Shown: positions 1 through 8,002 of the stretch, one piece after another
Position numbering within the stretch: position 1 is the first letter of the stretch
Layout: each line of letters starts with the position of its first letter
From: an uncultured Pelagibacteraceae bacterium
GTDB taxonomy: Bacteria > Pseudomonadota > Alphaproteobacteria > Pelagibacterales > Pelagibacteraceae
Direction: 5' to 3'
DNA: 64,000 nucleotides
NCBI GenBank assembly: GCA_902584995.1
Contig: CACICF010000003.1
Coordinates: 35,064-99,063, forward strand
Position numbers and translations under genes: made by a program
The notes under the pieces: model-generated
Database searches by the model: none
The model's input: only the letters and a program-made list of their open reading frames with translations
What the model was told of the DNA's origin: nothing

Positions 1-758
1 ATTATAATATCTACTGGCGTTCCTACTTGTACAAGTTTTCCTGCATTTAAAATTCCAATATGATCTCCTAATCTAAGTGACTCATCAAGATCGTGAGTTA
101 TAAAAACTATAGTTTTTTTTAATTCTGCTTGGAGATCTATCAATTGTTTTTGCATGTCACTTCTTATCAATGGATCTAATGCTGAAAAAGCTTCGTCCAT
201 AAGCATAATGTCAGTATCTGTGGCTAAAGCTCTTGCAAGCCCTACTCGTTGCTGCATTCCACCAGATAGTTGAGCAGGATATTGATTTTCAAACCCAGAT
301 AAACCAACAGACTCAATTTTCTCCATTGCAGTAGCATTTCTTTTTTCAATTTCCACACCTTGCATTTCAAGTCCGTACCCAACGTTTTGTAAAACTGTCT
401 TATGCGGAAATAAGCCAAACCTTTGAAATACCATGCTCATTTTTTGCCTTCTAAATTCAATTAGTTGCTCTTTGTTAAGAGTAGTCACGTCCTTGCCTTC
501 AACTAAAATTTCCCCAGAAGTAGGATCTATCAATCTATTTAAGTGTCTGATTAATGTAGATTTTCCAGATCCAGATAAACCCATGCACACAAAGGTTTCT
601 CCTTCTTCAATTTTTAAAGACACATTATCCAATCCAACTGTATGTCCTGTTTGCTCTAAAACATCCTCTTTTGTAGCACCCTCTTGAACCATTTTAAGAA
701 CGCTGGAAGGTTTTGGTCCGAAAATTTTATATACGTTATTGATTTCAATTTTTGACAT
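1..758 (-). CDS. Glycine betaine/proline-type ABC transporter ATPase, partial (C-terminus outside window)
   Basis: This is the ATP-hydrolysing subunit of a quaternary-amine (ProV/OpuAA-type) importer, acting on the cytoplasmic face of the inner membrane. I read about 252 codons on the minus strand before the window edge; the start is the ATG at 756-758. Visible motifs are Walker A GLSGSGKST near residues 60-68, the signature LSGGMQQR, and a Walker B/D-loop reading LMDEAFSALDPL, in which the usual Pro after DE is Ala. The long N-terminal segment before Walker A (EDVLEQTGHTVGLDNVSL) is typical of the ProV branch. It resembles the complete ATPase at 5995-7041, so the genome has at least two such systems. 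Its permease and binding protein would lie to the left, outside the window. It is divergent from the dioxygenase at 872. Confidence 0.93.
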   Translation of the reverse strand, partial: MSKIEINNVYKIFGPKPSSVLKMVQEGATKEDVLEQTGHTVGLDNVSLKIEEGETFVCMGLSGSGKSTLIRHLNRLIDPTSGEILVEGKDVTTLNKEQLIEFRRQKMSMVFQRFGLFPHKTVLQNVGYGLEMQGVEIEKRNATAMEKIESVGLSGFENQYPAQLSGGMQQRVGLARALATDTDIMLMDEAFSALDPLIRSDMQKQLIDLQAELKKTIVFITHDLDESLRLGDHIGILNAGKLVQVGTPVDII

Positions 759-832
759 TTTTAAAAGTCTAATTCTTTTAATGCATCAAAGCAAACGTAC
801 AATTAGATTTATAAAAGGTTTTCAACCATTAA

Positions 833-863
833 TTGAATTGAAATTTTTACCATTTTATATAAT
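833..863 (+). promoter_or_regulatory. Candidate sigma-70 promoter of the dioxygenase gene (possibly leaderless)
   Basis: A perfect TATAAT lies at 858-863, with TTGAAT at 833-838 (19 nt spacer, longer than ideal). The ATG follows at 872, so transcription would begin at or next to the start codon. No Shine-Dalgarno-like sequence is visible before this ATG. The 113-base gap 759-871 also has to hold the divergent promoter of the ATPase gene, for which I see no convincing hexamers. Confidence 0.4.
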
Positions 864-871
864 TATTTGTT

Positions 872-1996
872 ATGAATTCAATTTCTAAAATCTCAAAAAA
901 TAGTACTTACCTTCAAATTATTTGGAATGATGGAGAGGAGAGTAAATTCAATTATATGTGGCTAAGAGACAATTGTCCAACCGCGCATGACAAGGACTCA
1001 CGACATAGAATGTTTAATATTTTAGAAGTTTCTAAAGATATAAATCCTAAAAAATATTCTCTTAATGATGATGGAAAATTAGAAATTGAGTGGAGTGAGG
1101 GAGAACACATAAGTTATTATGACCCAAAATGGTTAAGAGAAAATTGCTATACAATTAAAAATAAACAAAAATATACATCTCCTTATCAACTTTGGGATAA
1201 TAATTTAAAAAATAATTTTGAAAGTATATGTATTGAGCATGATGAAGTAATTGACTCTGACGAAGGTTTAATAAAGTGGCTTGAACTATTACATCATAAA
1301 GGTATTGCGATAGTTAAAAATGCACCAACAGAAAAAAAATCAGGATTTAAAATACTACATCGAATAAGCCATGTGAGAGAAACATTTTTTAAAACTCCTT
1401 TTGAGGTAATAAATATTCCAAAACCAAATAATTCAGCATACACGGCGCATGCGTTAAGAAATCATATGGATTTACCTTGGTTTGAACTGCCTCCAGGTTA
1501 TCAGTTTTTACATTGTTTAGTAAATGATGCAAACGGTGGAGACTCTTCAGCAATCGATGGGTTTGCTGTAGCAGATTATTTAAGACAAAATGAAAAAGAT
1601 ATATTTGAGACTCTAGTTTCTGTGCCTCTAAAATTTAGAGATAAAGATTATACTCAAGAGTCCCATAGAAGTTACCATGCACCTGCAATTAGTTTAACAA
1701 AAGACAAAGATTTTCATGATATTAGATTTAGTGTTGCAACAATGGACGCTCTAGATTGTCATCCAGATCAAATGGATAAAGTTTATAAAGCCCACCATAG
1801 ATTTGGAAATCTTCTACATGATGATAAGTTTCAGATTAAATTTAGATTAGGACGTGGAGACATATTTTCTTTTAATAATAGGCGTGTTTTACACGGCAGA
1901 ACTGCTTTTGATCCAAATTCAGGTCATCGTCATCTTCAAGGATACTATTTAGACAGAGATGAAATACTTGGAAGATTAGAATACCTTAAAAAATAA
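872..1996 (+). CDS. Gamma-butyrobetaine hydroxylase-like Fe(II)/2-oxoglutarate dioxygenase
   Basis: This is a TauD/TfdA-fold dioxygenase of the gamma-butyrobetaine / trimethyllysine hydroxylase branch, predicted cytosolic. The N-terminal small domain (about residues 1-100) carries the family signature WLRDNC at 30-35, but the zinc-binding cysteine cluster that follows in animal enzymes is mostly absent. The catalytic domain has the iron ligands H198-x-D200 (in NHMDLPW) and distal H341 (in LHGRTAF), with R353 placed to bind 2-oxoglutarate. The length of 374 aa fits the family. It sits between two betaine-type ABC systems, which suggests oxidation of an imported trimethylammonium compound, for example gamma-butyrobetaine to carnitine; the substrate is inference. 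No SD is seen, and the start may be leaderless. Confidence 0.8.
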   Translation: MNSISKISKNSTYLQIIWNDGEESKFNYMWLRDNCPTAHDKDSRHRMFNILEVSKDINPKKYSLNDDGKLEIEWSEGEHISYYDPKWLRENCYTIKNKQKYTSPYQLWDNNLKNNFESICIEHDEVIDSDEGLIKWLELLHHKGIAIVKNAPTEKKSGFKILHRISHVRETFFKTPFEVINIPKPNNSAYTAHALRNHMDLPWFELPPGYQFLHCLVNDANGGDSSAIDGFAVADYLRQNEKDIFETLVSVPLKFRDKDYTQESHRSYHAPAISLTKDKDFHDIRFSVATMDALDCHPDQMDKVYKAHHRFGNLLHDDKFQIKFRLGRGDIFSFNNRRVLHGRTAFDPNSGHRHLQGYYLDRDEILGRLEYLKK

Positions 1997-1999
1997 AAA

Positions 2000-2638
2000 T
2001 CATAAGTTTTCAAATATAAGATTATTGTTTTCGTAATATTTTAAAAACTCCTTTTTACTTTTGATTGTATAATAATATTTCTCTTTATTAGTTTTATTTA
2101 TTTTTTCATTATTTAAAAATTTTTTATCTAATATTAAATATTTTATTTTTTTATTTAGGCTGCTTTTTAAAATAGATTTTACGCTAGATTTATTGGAAAA
2201 AGACAAGCCTACTGATAGTTTTGGGTTAAGTTTAAGAAGATTATAGATGTTTTCATGCTTAAAAGAGATAAAAGTACATTTTTTGAAACCTCTGGTTTCT
2301 TTAATCAAATTAGATAAAAGTTTTTTATCAAATAATGGCTTTATTTCAATAAAGACAGGAAATTTATTTTTTGAAATTTTTAGAACCTCTTTTAACAGTG
2401 GTATTTGAAAGTTTTTATTTTTAATTTTTTTTAGATTTTCATAATTAATATTTTTGATACTTTTGCTTATTTTAAAAATTCTATTTAAAGTAAAATCATG
2501 GAAGCATACAAACTTTTTATCTTTTGTTGAATGAATATCTGTTTCAATTCCAAATCTTTTCTTAAATGATGCTCGAAACGACTTTAAGCAGTTTTCTTTA
2601 TAACTCTTATTTACTCTTCCTCGATGAATAATATGCAT
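2000..2638 (-). CDS. Glycerophosphodiester phosphodiesterase
   Basis: Cytosolic GDPD-family enzyme that hydrolyses glycerophosphodiesters (such as glycerophosphocholine) to glycerol-3-phosphate and an alcohol. With the start used here the protein has 212 residues. It shows the family elements HRG with catalytic H5, EN at 15-16, metal ligands E32 and D34 in ETDIHSTKD, and the second catalytic His at 47 in FHD. I chose the ATG at 2636-2638, because the frame upstream of it (to 2662) simply translates the terminator hairpin of the betaine-binding-protein gene. There is no signal peptide. The C-terminal part is Lys/Asn-rich and diverged. Proximity to quaternary-amine transporters would suit release of choline from glycerophosphocholine, but that is inference. 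It is convergent with the dioxygenase, leaving 3 bases between stops. Confidence 0.82.
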   Translation of the reverse strand: MHIIHRGRVNKSYKENCLKSFRASFKKRFGIETDIHSTKDKKFVCFHDFTLNRIFKISKSIKNINYENLKKIKNKNFQIPLLKEVLKISKNKFPVFIEIKPLFDKKLLSNLIKETRGFKKCTFISFKHENIYNLLKLNPKLSVGLSFSNKSSVKSILKSSLNKKIKYLILDKKFLNNEKINKTNKEKYYYTIKSKKEFLKYYENNNLIFENL

Positions 2639-2673
2639 AAAAAAAAAGGGCTTCGTTCTCACAAAGCCCTTTT
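2639..2673 (-). terminator. Rho-independent terminator after the betaine-binding protein gene
   Basis: On the minus strand a perfect 10 bp stem (2664-2673 pairing with 2644-2653; core GGGCTT/AAGCCC) with a 10-nt loop is followed by a run of T residues (2639-2643). It lies 19 nt past the stop of the binding-protein gene at 2693 and just upstream of the phosphodiesterase start, so it likely ends the highly expressed binding-protein transcript. Confidence 0.85.
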
Positions 2674-2692
2674 AATTAATTAGTTTAAAGAT

Positions 2693-3697
2693 TTATTTTG
2701 GAATCCAACTTTTCCATTTGTCTGGATTGTTGTCTTTCCATTCTTTAACAACTTCTTTAAGATCTCTATTTTTCTGTTTTACTTCAACCAACATTACAGC
2801 TTGATCAGCATTATCGAATTTCATTTTAGTGAAAAATTCAGCTGCTTTAGCGTGCTCAGGCTTAGCAAAAGTATCAGGATTACCATAATTGAAAGTGTAG
2901 TCCTTTGCCCAACCAGTTGCTGGCCATGCTGCAGTTCCACAATCTTTCCAGTTGTTTGCTTCTGTGAATGAGTCACAAGTTTTATGTGCTGGAAGTTTTA
3001 CACCAACCATGTCATAAGCACCAAAGAACCAATGAGGCTCCCATAGATATAACAAGAAAGGTTCTTTTCTTTCATAAGCAGCTACAGCTTCGGCAATTGC
3101 TGCTGCTTCTGTTCCTAATTCGTCAGCTTGGAAATCAATACCTAAAAGATCAAGTCTTTTTTGGTCATGACAATTCCACCCTGCAACAGGACATGCAATT
3201 AATCTTCCTTTGCTTCCAGATTCAATTGTAGCAAATTTGTCTTTATGCTTGTTTAAATCTTCCCATGATTTAATGCCTAAACTTTCGGCTGCATATCTTG
3301 GAATGTAATAGTCAGATAAACCTATAATCCCAGATGTTCCTAAAAGTTTTACACTTCCATCACCTTCATAATTAAACATAGTTTGACCATCGTAAATTAG
3401 CGGACCTTTCATCATTACTGTGTCTGCTTCGGCATAACTTGGCCAACTTTCACATGCAAAATCAATTTCTCCAGCTGCAATCGCTTCCCATAAACCTGTA
3501 CCTGATGGGAATACAACTCTTTTGACTTTGTATCCTAACTCTTCTTCTAGCATACTCACAGCTACTTGACATGTAATCTCTCCACCAGTCCAGTCAGCGA
3601 CTGCAGCCGTTAATCTTTTAGCGTGTGCAGTACCAAAGCTTCCTAGAACTAATACAAGTGATAATATCAATGCTGAAATACTTTTTGATATTTTCAT
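2693..3697 (-). CDS. Glycine betaine/proline-type ABC transporter substrate-binding protein
   Basis: Periplasmic OpuAC/ProX-type binding protein of 334 aa. The start at 3697 is favoured over an in-frame ATG 15 nt upstream, because the GAGGGAA Shine-Dalgarno (3704-3710) is spaced correctly for it and a standard signal peptide (MKISKS, hydrophobic core, cleavage after AHA at about residue 26) then begins at residue 1. The mature protein has the Trp/Tyr-rich segments expected of a cationic-amine aromatic box (CESWPSYAEAD; LYLWEPHWFF) and cysteine-containing stretches (CPVAGWNCHD). It is followed by a strong terminator and preceded by its own promoter, so expression is probably uncoupled from the permease gene upstream. 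It forms one transporter with the permease at 3795 and the ATPase at 5995. The exact substrate (glycine betaine, proline betaine, choline, DMSP) cannot be read from sequence. Confidence 0.92.
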   Translation of the reverse strand: MKISKSISALILSLVLVLGSFGTAHAKRLTAAVADWTGGEITCQVAVSMLEEELGYKVKRVVFPSGTGLWEAIAAGEIDFACESWPSYAEADTVMMKGPLIYDGQTMFNYEGDGSVKLLGTSGIIGLSDYYIPRYAAESLGIKSWEDLNKHKDKFATIESGSKGRLIACPVAGWNCHDQKRLDLLGIDFQADELGTEAAAIAEAVAAYERKEPFLLYLWEPHWFFGAYDMVGVKLPAHKTCDSFTEANNWKDCGTAAWPATGWAKDYTFNYGNPDTFAKPEHAKAAEFFTKMKFDNADQAVMLVEVKQKNRDLKEVVKEWKDNNPDKWKSWIPK

Positions 3698-3731
3698 ATT
3701 ATTTTCCCTCATTTTAATTAATTAAAAACTT

Positions 3732-3761
3732 ATTTTAGATCAAAATTGATAGGTATGTAAA
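3732..3761 (-). promoter_or_regulatory. Candidate sigma-70 promoter of the betaine-binding protein gene
   Basis: On the minus strand TTTACA (3756-3761) and TAAAAT (3732-3737) are separated by 18 nt, each matching consensus at 5 of 6 positions. It lies in the 97-base gap between the permease stop and the binding-protein start, which would give this gene its own transcript. Confidence 0.5.
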
Positions 3762-3794
3762 CTTATAAAATTGTAACGTTTTTGTTTAGAATGC

Positions 3795-5918
3795 TTATAA
3801 ACCAAGTGCTTCTCTTTGTTTTTTTGTCCAAGCAAGAGAAATTCTATCAATAATAATAGCCAATAAAACTATACCAATTCCTGCTGCAAGACCTCTTCCA
3901 GTATCTGATCTAGCTAAACCATTGAAAACTTCTAATCCCAAACCTTTTCCTCCAATTAGAGGAGTAACAATTTGCATTGCAAATGCCATAATTACTGTTT
4001 GATTAAAGCCAACGACTAAACTTGGTACAGCAAGTGGAAATTTAATTTTATTTAATGTTTGTAATAATGTTCCTCCAAAAGATCTAGAAACTTCAGAATA
4101 TGTTCCTGAAACTTGTGTTAATCCTAGAGAGGTTAATCTTATAATTGGAGGTATTGAATAAATTACTGTTGCAAGAACTGCTGACACTGTTCCTCCACCA
4201 AAAAACATTAGAACAGGTATTAGGTAGCAGAAATAGGGCAGGGTCTGCATAGCATCCAAAACAACGTTCTGAACATTCCTAAATCTCTCATTGTAGGATG
4301 CAATTATTCCGAGTGGAACACCAATAGCAAAACACAAAATTACTGAAACTAAAACTGATGAAAGAGTGATCATTGCTTGGGGCCATATCCCGTTAGCACC
4401 TATAAATAACAATAATAGCAATGTAACAACAGCAAATCTCAATCCAACGGTAAAATATCCAATCGCTACAAATATACCAGTAGTGTACCACCATGGTATA
4501 TGTGTGAGAAAAGTATCAAGTGGCCTTAAAAGATTAAGATAAATAAATCCCCTTAAACCTTTGGTAAACGCAATAAAGCCAGGGTTTACAGTTAATGATT
4601 TTACTCCATCGGCAATTGGTTGTCTTATAGAAAGTTTCCATTCCTCAGGAAAGGTTCCTATTTTAAATAAACTTGAATCTATAAAAGAAATGAGAAAAAA
4701 AATAATAAATGAGGGTATAATGTAATACCTTTTGCTTAATAATTCGCCTATATCTTTAGCGGTATCTTTATTAAATAAAGAAATTAAAAATTCAAAAACG
4801 TAAGCAATATATTTAGTAATATTTATGCAAACAAAATTTACTAAACCACTCAAAAATTCTAAAGGTTTTTCTATAATTCTAGCGATACTGTATTTTTCCC
4901 AAGCTTGCGGTAGTAAGTAAAATTTTTGAACATCTGACGGCAAAGTTGTTTTCGGTTTACTTAATGCTAAACCAAACCTATCAAACATGATAGCCATAAA
5001 TAATATACAAAGACCACCTTCCATTGCCCAACCAACATCTAAGTTTCTAATTGCTAGCCAAACTTGTCCCCCAATACCTTCGGCTCCTATAAAACAAGCA
5101 AGTACAACTAATGCTAATGCCATCATGATCACTTGGTTTATTCCCATCATTATGCTTGGTAGAGAAAGTGGTATTTTAATTTTAAATAATAACTGTAACT
5201 TGCTTGAACCAAAAGATGTAGCTGACTCAATCGTTTGTTCAGGAACCTGTCTTATACCCGTATTAGTTAATCTAATTATTGGGGGCATTGCATAAATCAT
5301 GGTTGCCAATATTGCTGGCGCCCCACCGATTCCAAAAAAGAATAAAGCTGGAAAAAGATATACAAAGGCAGGCATAACCTGCATTGTATCTAAAATAGGC
5401 TTCATAAAATTATCAAACCTATCACTTTGAGAGCACATCACACCCAATGTAACGCCAAATACAACGCACAGTAATACAGATAAACCCATTAAGGCCAAGG
5501 TCTGCATGGACTCATCCCACATTCCTGTTCCTCCCCAGAAGTAAATAACAAATAAAGAATACAGTCCAAGCCTTAAGCCACCAGCTATTAAACAAGGTAA
5601 AAAAATTATCGCTGCAATTAACAACCAAGGTGAGTCAATTAGAAAGTCCTCTAGGAAATAATATCCATTTTTAATGTATCCAGCTATTATCTTGGTAAAC
5701 CATCTATAATTTTTTTTTAAATAATCTTCGCCATCATTTACCCAGGCTGTAAATGTAAATTCATCAGTAACTACTTTAGGCATTTTGGATGGACCTTCAC
5801 TTTGAAAAGATAGCCATAAAGCTATAAGAAAAGTTATTAAGATTACCGAATATGTTATTATATTTTTGGAGTTATTTGATTTTTCTTCAATACTTGTAAC
5901 TTCAGATGACATATTCAT
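3795..5918 (-). CDS. Betaine-type ABC transporter permease, two permease domains in one chain
   Basis: Inner-membrane permease of 707 aa, about twice the usual ProW length. It has a short cytoplasmic N-terminus, a TM near residues 22-42, a first membrane domain (about 95-325), a charged linker with further TM segments, and a second membrane domain (about 470-700). Each domain contains its own ATPase-contact EAA-type loop: GSSKLQLLFKIKIPLSLPS in the first and GGTLLQTLNKIKFPLAVPS in the second. A single polypeptide could therefore supply the whole membrane pore. Its partners are the binding protein (2693) and the divergent ATPase (5995). An alternative start two codons in (Met3) is equally plausible. 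Transcription is divergent from the ATPase across a 76-base gap. Confidence 0.9.
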   Translation of the reverse strand: MNMSSEVTSIEEKSNNSKNIITYSVILITFLIALWLSFQSEGPSKMPKVVTDEFTFTAWVNDGEDYLKKNYRWFTKIIAGYIKNGYYFLEDFLIDSPWLLIAAIIFLPCLIAGGLRLGLYSLFVIYFWGGTGMWDESMQTLALMGLSVLLCVVFGVTLGVMCSQSDRFDNFMKPILDTMQVMPAFVYLFPALFFFGIGGAPAILATMIYAMPPIIRLTNTGIRQVPEQTIESATSFGSSKLQLLFKIKIPLSLPSIMMGINQVIMMALALVVLACFIGAEGIGGQVWLAIRNLDVGWAMEGGLCILFMAIMFDRFGLALSKPKTTLPSDVQKFYLLPQAWEKYSIARIIEKPLEFLSGLVNFVCINITKYIAYVFEFLISLFNKDTAKDIGELLSKRYYIIPSFIIFFLISFIDSSLFKIGTFPEEWKLSIRQPIADGVKSLTVNPGFIAFTKGLRGFIYLNLLRPLDTFLTHIPWWYTTGIFVAIGYFTVGLRFAVVTLLLLLFIGANGIWPQAMITLSSVLVSVILCFAIGVPLGIIASYNERFRNVQNVVLDAMQTLPYFCYLIPVLMFFGGGTVSAVLATVIYSIPPIIRLTSLGLTQVSGTYSEVSRSFGGTLLQTLNKIKFPLAVPSLVVGFNQTVIMAFAMQIVTPLIGGKGLGLEVFNGLARSDTGRGLAAGIGIVLLAIIIDRISLAWTKKQREALGL

Positions 5919-5994
5919 GTGAAACTTAAAATAAATAATTTTACATTTAAAGAAAAATATTGTCTATTTTTATGATATTAAAATAACAAAAAAT

Positions 5995-7041
5995 ATGAGT
6001 AATCAGCCAAAAATAACTTGCTCAAATGTCTGGAAATTATTTGGGTCGGATGAAAAAAGAATTATTAAAGATTTAGATAAAAATTTATCAATTAAAGAGG
6101 TTCAAGAAAAAACAGGACATGTCGTTGCTGTAAAAGATGTGAGCTTTTCAATAGAGAAAGGTGAGACATTTGTTGTAATGGGTTTGTCAGGAAGTGGAAA
6201 ATCAACCTTAGTAAGATGTATTTCAAGATTAATCGAACCAACAGCTGGAACTGTAAAAATGGATGATGTTGACGTAACAAAAATGAGTGGCAGAGAACTA
6301 TTAGATTTAAGAAGAAATAAAATGAGCATGGTTTTTCAACATTTTGGTTTATTTCCACATAGGACTGTTGTGGAGAATATTGGATATGGTTTAGAGATTA
6401 GAGGAAATAAAAAAAATGATAGAATAGAAAAATCAATGGAAGTTTTAAAAATGGTTGGCTTAGAAGGTTGGCACAACAATTACCCAAGAGAGTTATCAGG
6501 AGGAATGCAGCAAAGAGTGGGATTAGCTCGTGCATTAGCTGTAGATCCAGAAATTTTAATTTTTGATGAACCTTTTTCAGCTTTAGATCCATTAATTAGA
6601 AGAGAAATGCAGGATGAGCTATTAAAGATTCAAGAAAAATTACAAAAGACAATGGTATTTATTACTCATGATTTCTTAGAGGCAATTAAAATGGGTGATC
6701 ATATAGCAATTATGAAAGATGGAGAAGTTTCTCAAGTAGGTACACCAGAAGAAATCGTTGCTAACCCCAAAGATCAATATGTAAAAGACTTTTGTGAAGA
6801 CGTACCAAAATACAAAGTCCTTAGTGCAAGCAAAGTAATGAGGGAAGAATGTTGTGACGATACAAAAAAAATGTTTGAAAACGGATCATATAATATCCCT
6901 CACAATTCAAAAATAGAAACTTTAATTGATAAACTTGTAGACACAGATCAGAAATTTCCAGTTGTAAATAGTGAGACAGGTGAACTTATTGGTGAAATTG
7001 ATAGAGCTATAGTTATGAAATCAATGAAATCTGCTAGTTAA
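5995..7041 (+). CDS. Betaine-type ABC transporter ATPase (ProV-like)
   Basis: Cytoplasmic ATPase of 348 aa for the quaternary-amine importer encoded next to it. Walker A is GLSGSGKST at 63-71, the signature LSGGMQQR starts at 167, Walker B is LIFDEP at 188-193, and the switch His is H225. A C-terminal tail (about 285-348) looks like a single degenerate CBS-type segment (FPVVNSETGELIGEIDR) rather than the full CBS pair of E. coli ProV, so osmotic gating by CBS modules may be reduced. A TATGAT box at 5971-5976 lies 18 nt before the ATG, and no SD is visible. The gene ends in an 8-base convergent overlap with the DMT transporter. Confidence 0.92.
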   Translation: MSNQPKITCSNVWKLFGSDEKRIIKDLDKNLSIKEVQEKTGHVVAVKDVSFSIEKGETFVVMGLSGSGKSTLVRCISRLIEPTAGTVKMDDVDVTKMSGRELLDLRRNKMSMVFQHFGLFPHRTVVENIGYGLEIRGNKKNDRIEKSMEVLKMVGLEGWHNNYPRELSGGMQQRVGLARALAVDPEILIFDEPFSALDPLIRREMQDELLKIQEKLQKTMVFITHDFLEAIKMGDHIAIMKDGEVSQVGTPEEIVANPKDQYVKDFCEDVPKYKVLSASKVMREECCDDTKKMFENGSYNIPHNSKIETLIDKLVDTDQKFPVVNSETGELIGEIDRAIVMKSMKSAS

Positions 7042-7966
7042 TTTCTCTACTCACTTTAGTTTTTTTTTGTTTTACTTTATCTCTCCAAATTATAATCATT
7101 CCAGCAAACACAATTACAAAAACTCCTGGAAATAATTGTTCCCAAGGAGCCTCATTAAAAAATAACCAACCTAAAACAAATGATGAAGGAATACCAAAAT
7201 ATTCAAACGAAGCCATCTTACTTGCAGAGATTAATCTATAAGAATAGATGAAAAGTATAGCTGCAGTACCTCCAAGAATACCAGTCAATGTCATAAGAAA
7301 AAAATCTTGGGCACTTTTTATTTCCGCATGTCCGGTAGTCAATAAAAACAGCACAACACCACCAATTACATTAAATATTAAAGTATATAATTGAATTTTA
7401 GCTGTTGAGTGACCATCAGGTATAAATTTTAAAATTATCACACTCAATGCCCAAGCAATCGCAGTTAGAATTGGAAATATTGAGTAAAAACTAAATATAT
7501 CACTTCCTGGTTGAACAATTAAAACAACGCCAAAAAAACCTATAAATATTGCAGACCATCTATAAATACCAACTTTATCCTTTAAAAAAATTATTGATAA
7601 AATTACAATGAAAAATGGCGAAGAAAATGTAAGAACCATAGCGGTAGCAAATTCTAAATTAATAACTGAAATAAATATAAATATATTCATTGATAAGAAA
7701 GCCAACCCCCTAAAAAAGCTTAAGACAATGAATTTGTTGTTTAGGTTTCTAAAAACTGAAATGTACTCTTTAGTAAATAAAATAAGTATAAATAGAGGAA
7801 TTACCCCAGCTATATTTCTGAATACTGCTAACTGAATTACAGTATATTCATTTCCTAAAAACTTTATTACAACCATATACATATCCACACATAGAATTGC
7901 TAAGAGCATCGTAACTATTGCTAAATAAGTTTTTTTTAAATCTGTATTCTCAGACAAAATATTCAT
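7034..7966 (-). CDS. DMT-superfamily (EamA) transporter
   Basis: Inner-membrane protein of 310 aa with about ten hydrophobic segments arranged as two EamA repeats (roughly residues 10-150 and 160-290). Repeat features include AVFRNIAG in the first half and the FEYFGIPSSFVLGWLFFNE segment near the second-repeat end, typical of DMT exporters of amino acids or metabolites. It is transcribed alone, convergent with the ATPase at 5995 (8-base overlap) and divergent from the Fe-alcohol dehydrogenase at 8003. The substrate is not predictable. Three DMT-family genes occur within 12 kb, each attached to a small catabolic cluster. Confidence 0.85.
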   Translation of the reverse strand: MNILSENTDLKKTYLAIVTMLLAILCVDMYMVVIKFLGNEYTVIQLAVFRNIAGVIPLFILILFTKEYISVFRNLNNKFIVLSFFRGLAFLSMNIFIFISVINLEFATAMVLTFSSPFFIVILSIIFLKDKVGIYRWSAIFIGFFGVVLIVQPGSDIFSFYSIFPILTAIAWALSVIILKFIPDGHSTAKIQLYTLIFNVIGGVVLFLLTTGHAEIKSAQDFFLMTLTGILGGTAAILFIYSYRLISASKMASFEYFGIPSSFVLGWLFFNEAPWEQLFPGVFVIVFAGMIIIWRDKVKQKKTKVSREIN

Positions 7967-8002
7967 TTATAATTTTTTAAAATTGTATACTTTATAAAAG
8001 AA

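Noticed and set aside
433..687. 84-residue plus-strand frame
   Set aside because: It is antisense to the ATPase gene with Walker motifs; no family and no supporting context.
2639..2662. N-terminal extension of the glycerophosphodiesterase
   Set aside because: It would translate the terminator hairpin of the upstream gene, and the family start motif HRG fits the ATG at 2636-2638.
3698..3712. Earlier in-frame ATG for the betaine-binding protein
   Set aside because: The GAGGG Shine-Dalgarno lies within those codons and is spaced for the later ATG, which begins a normal signal peptide.
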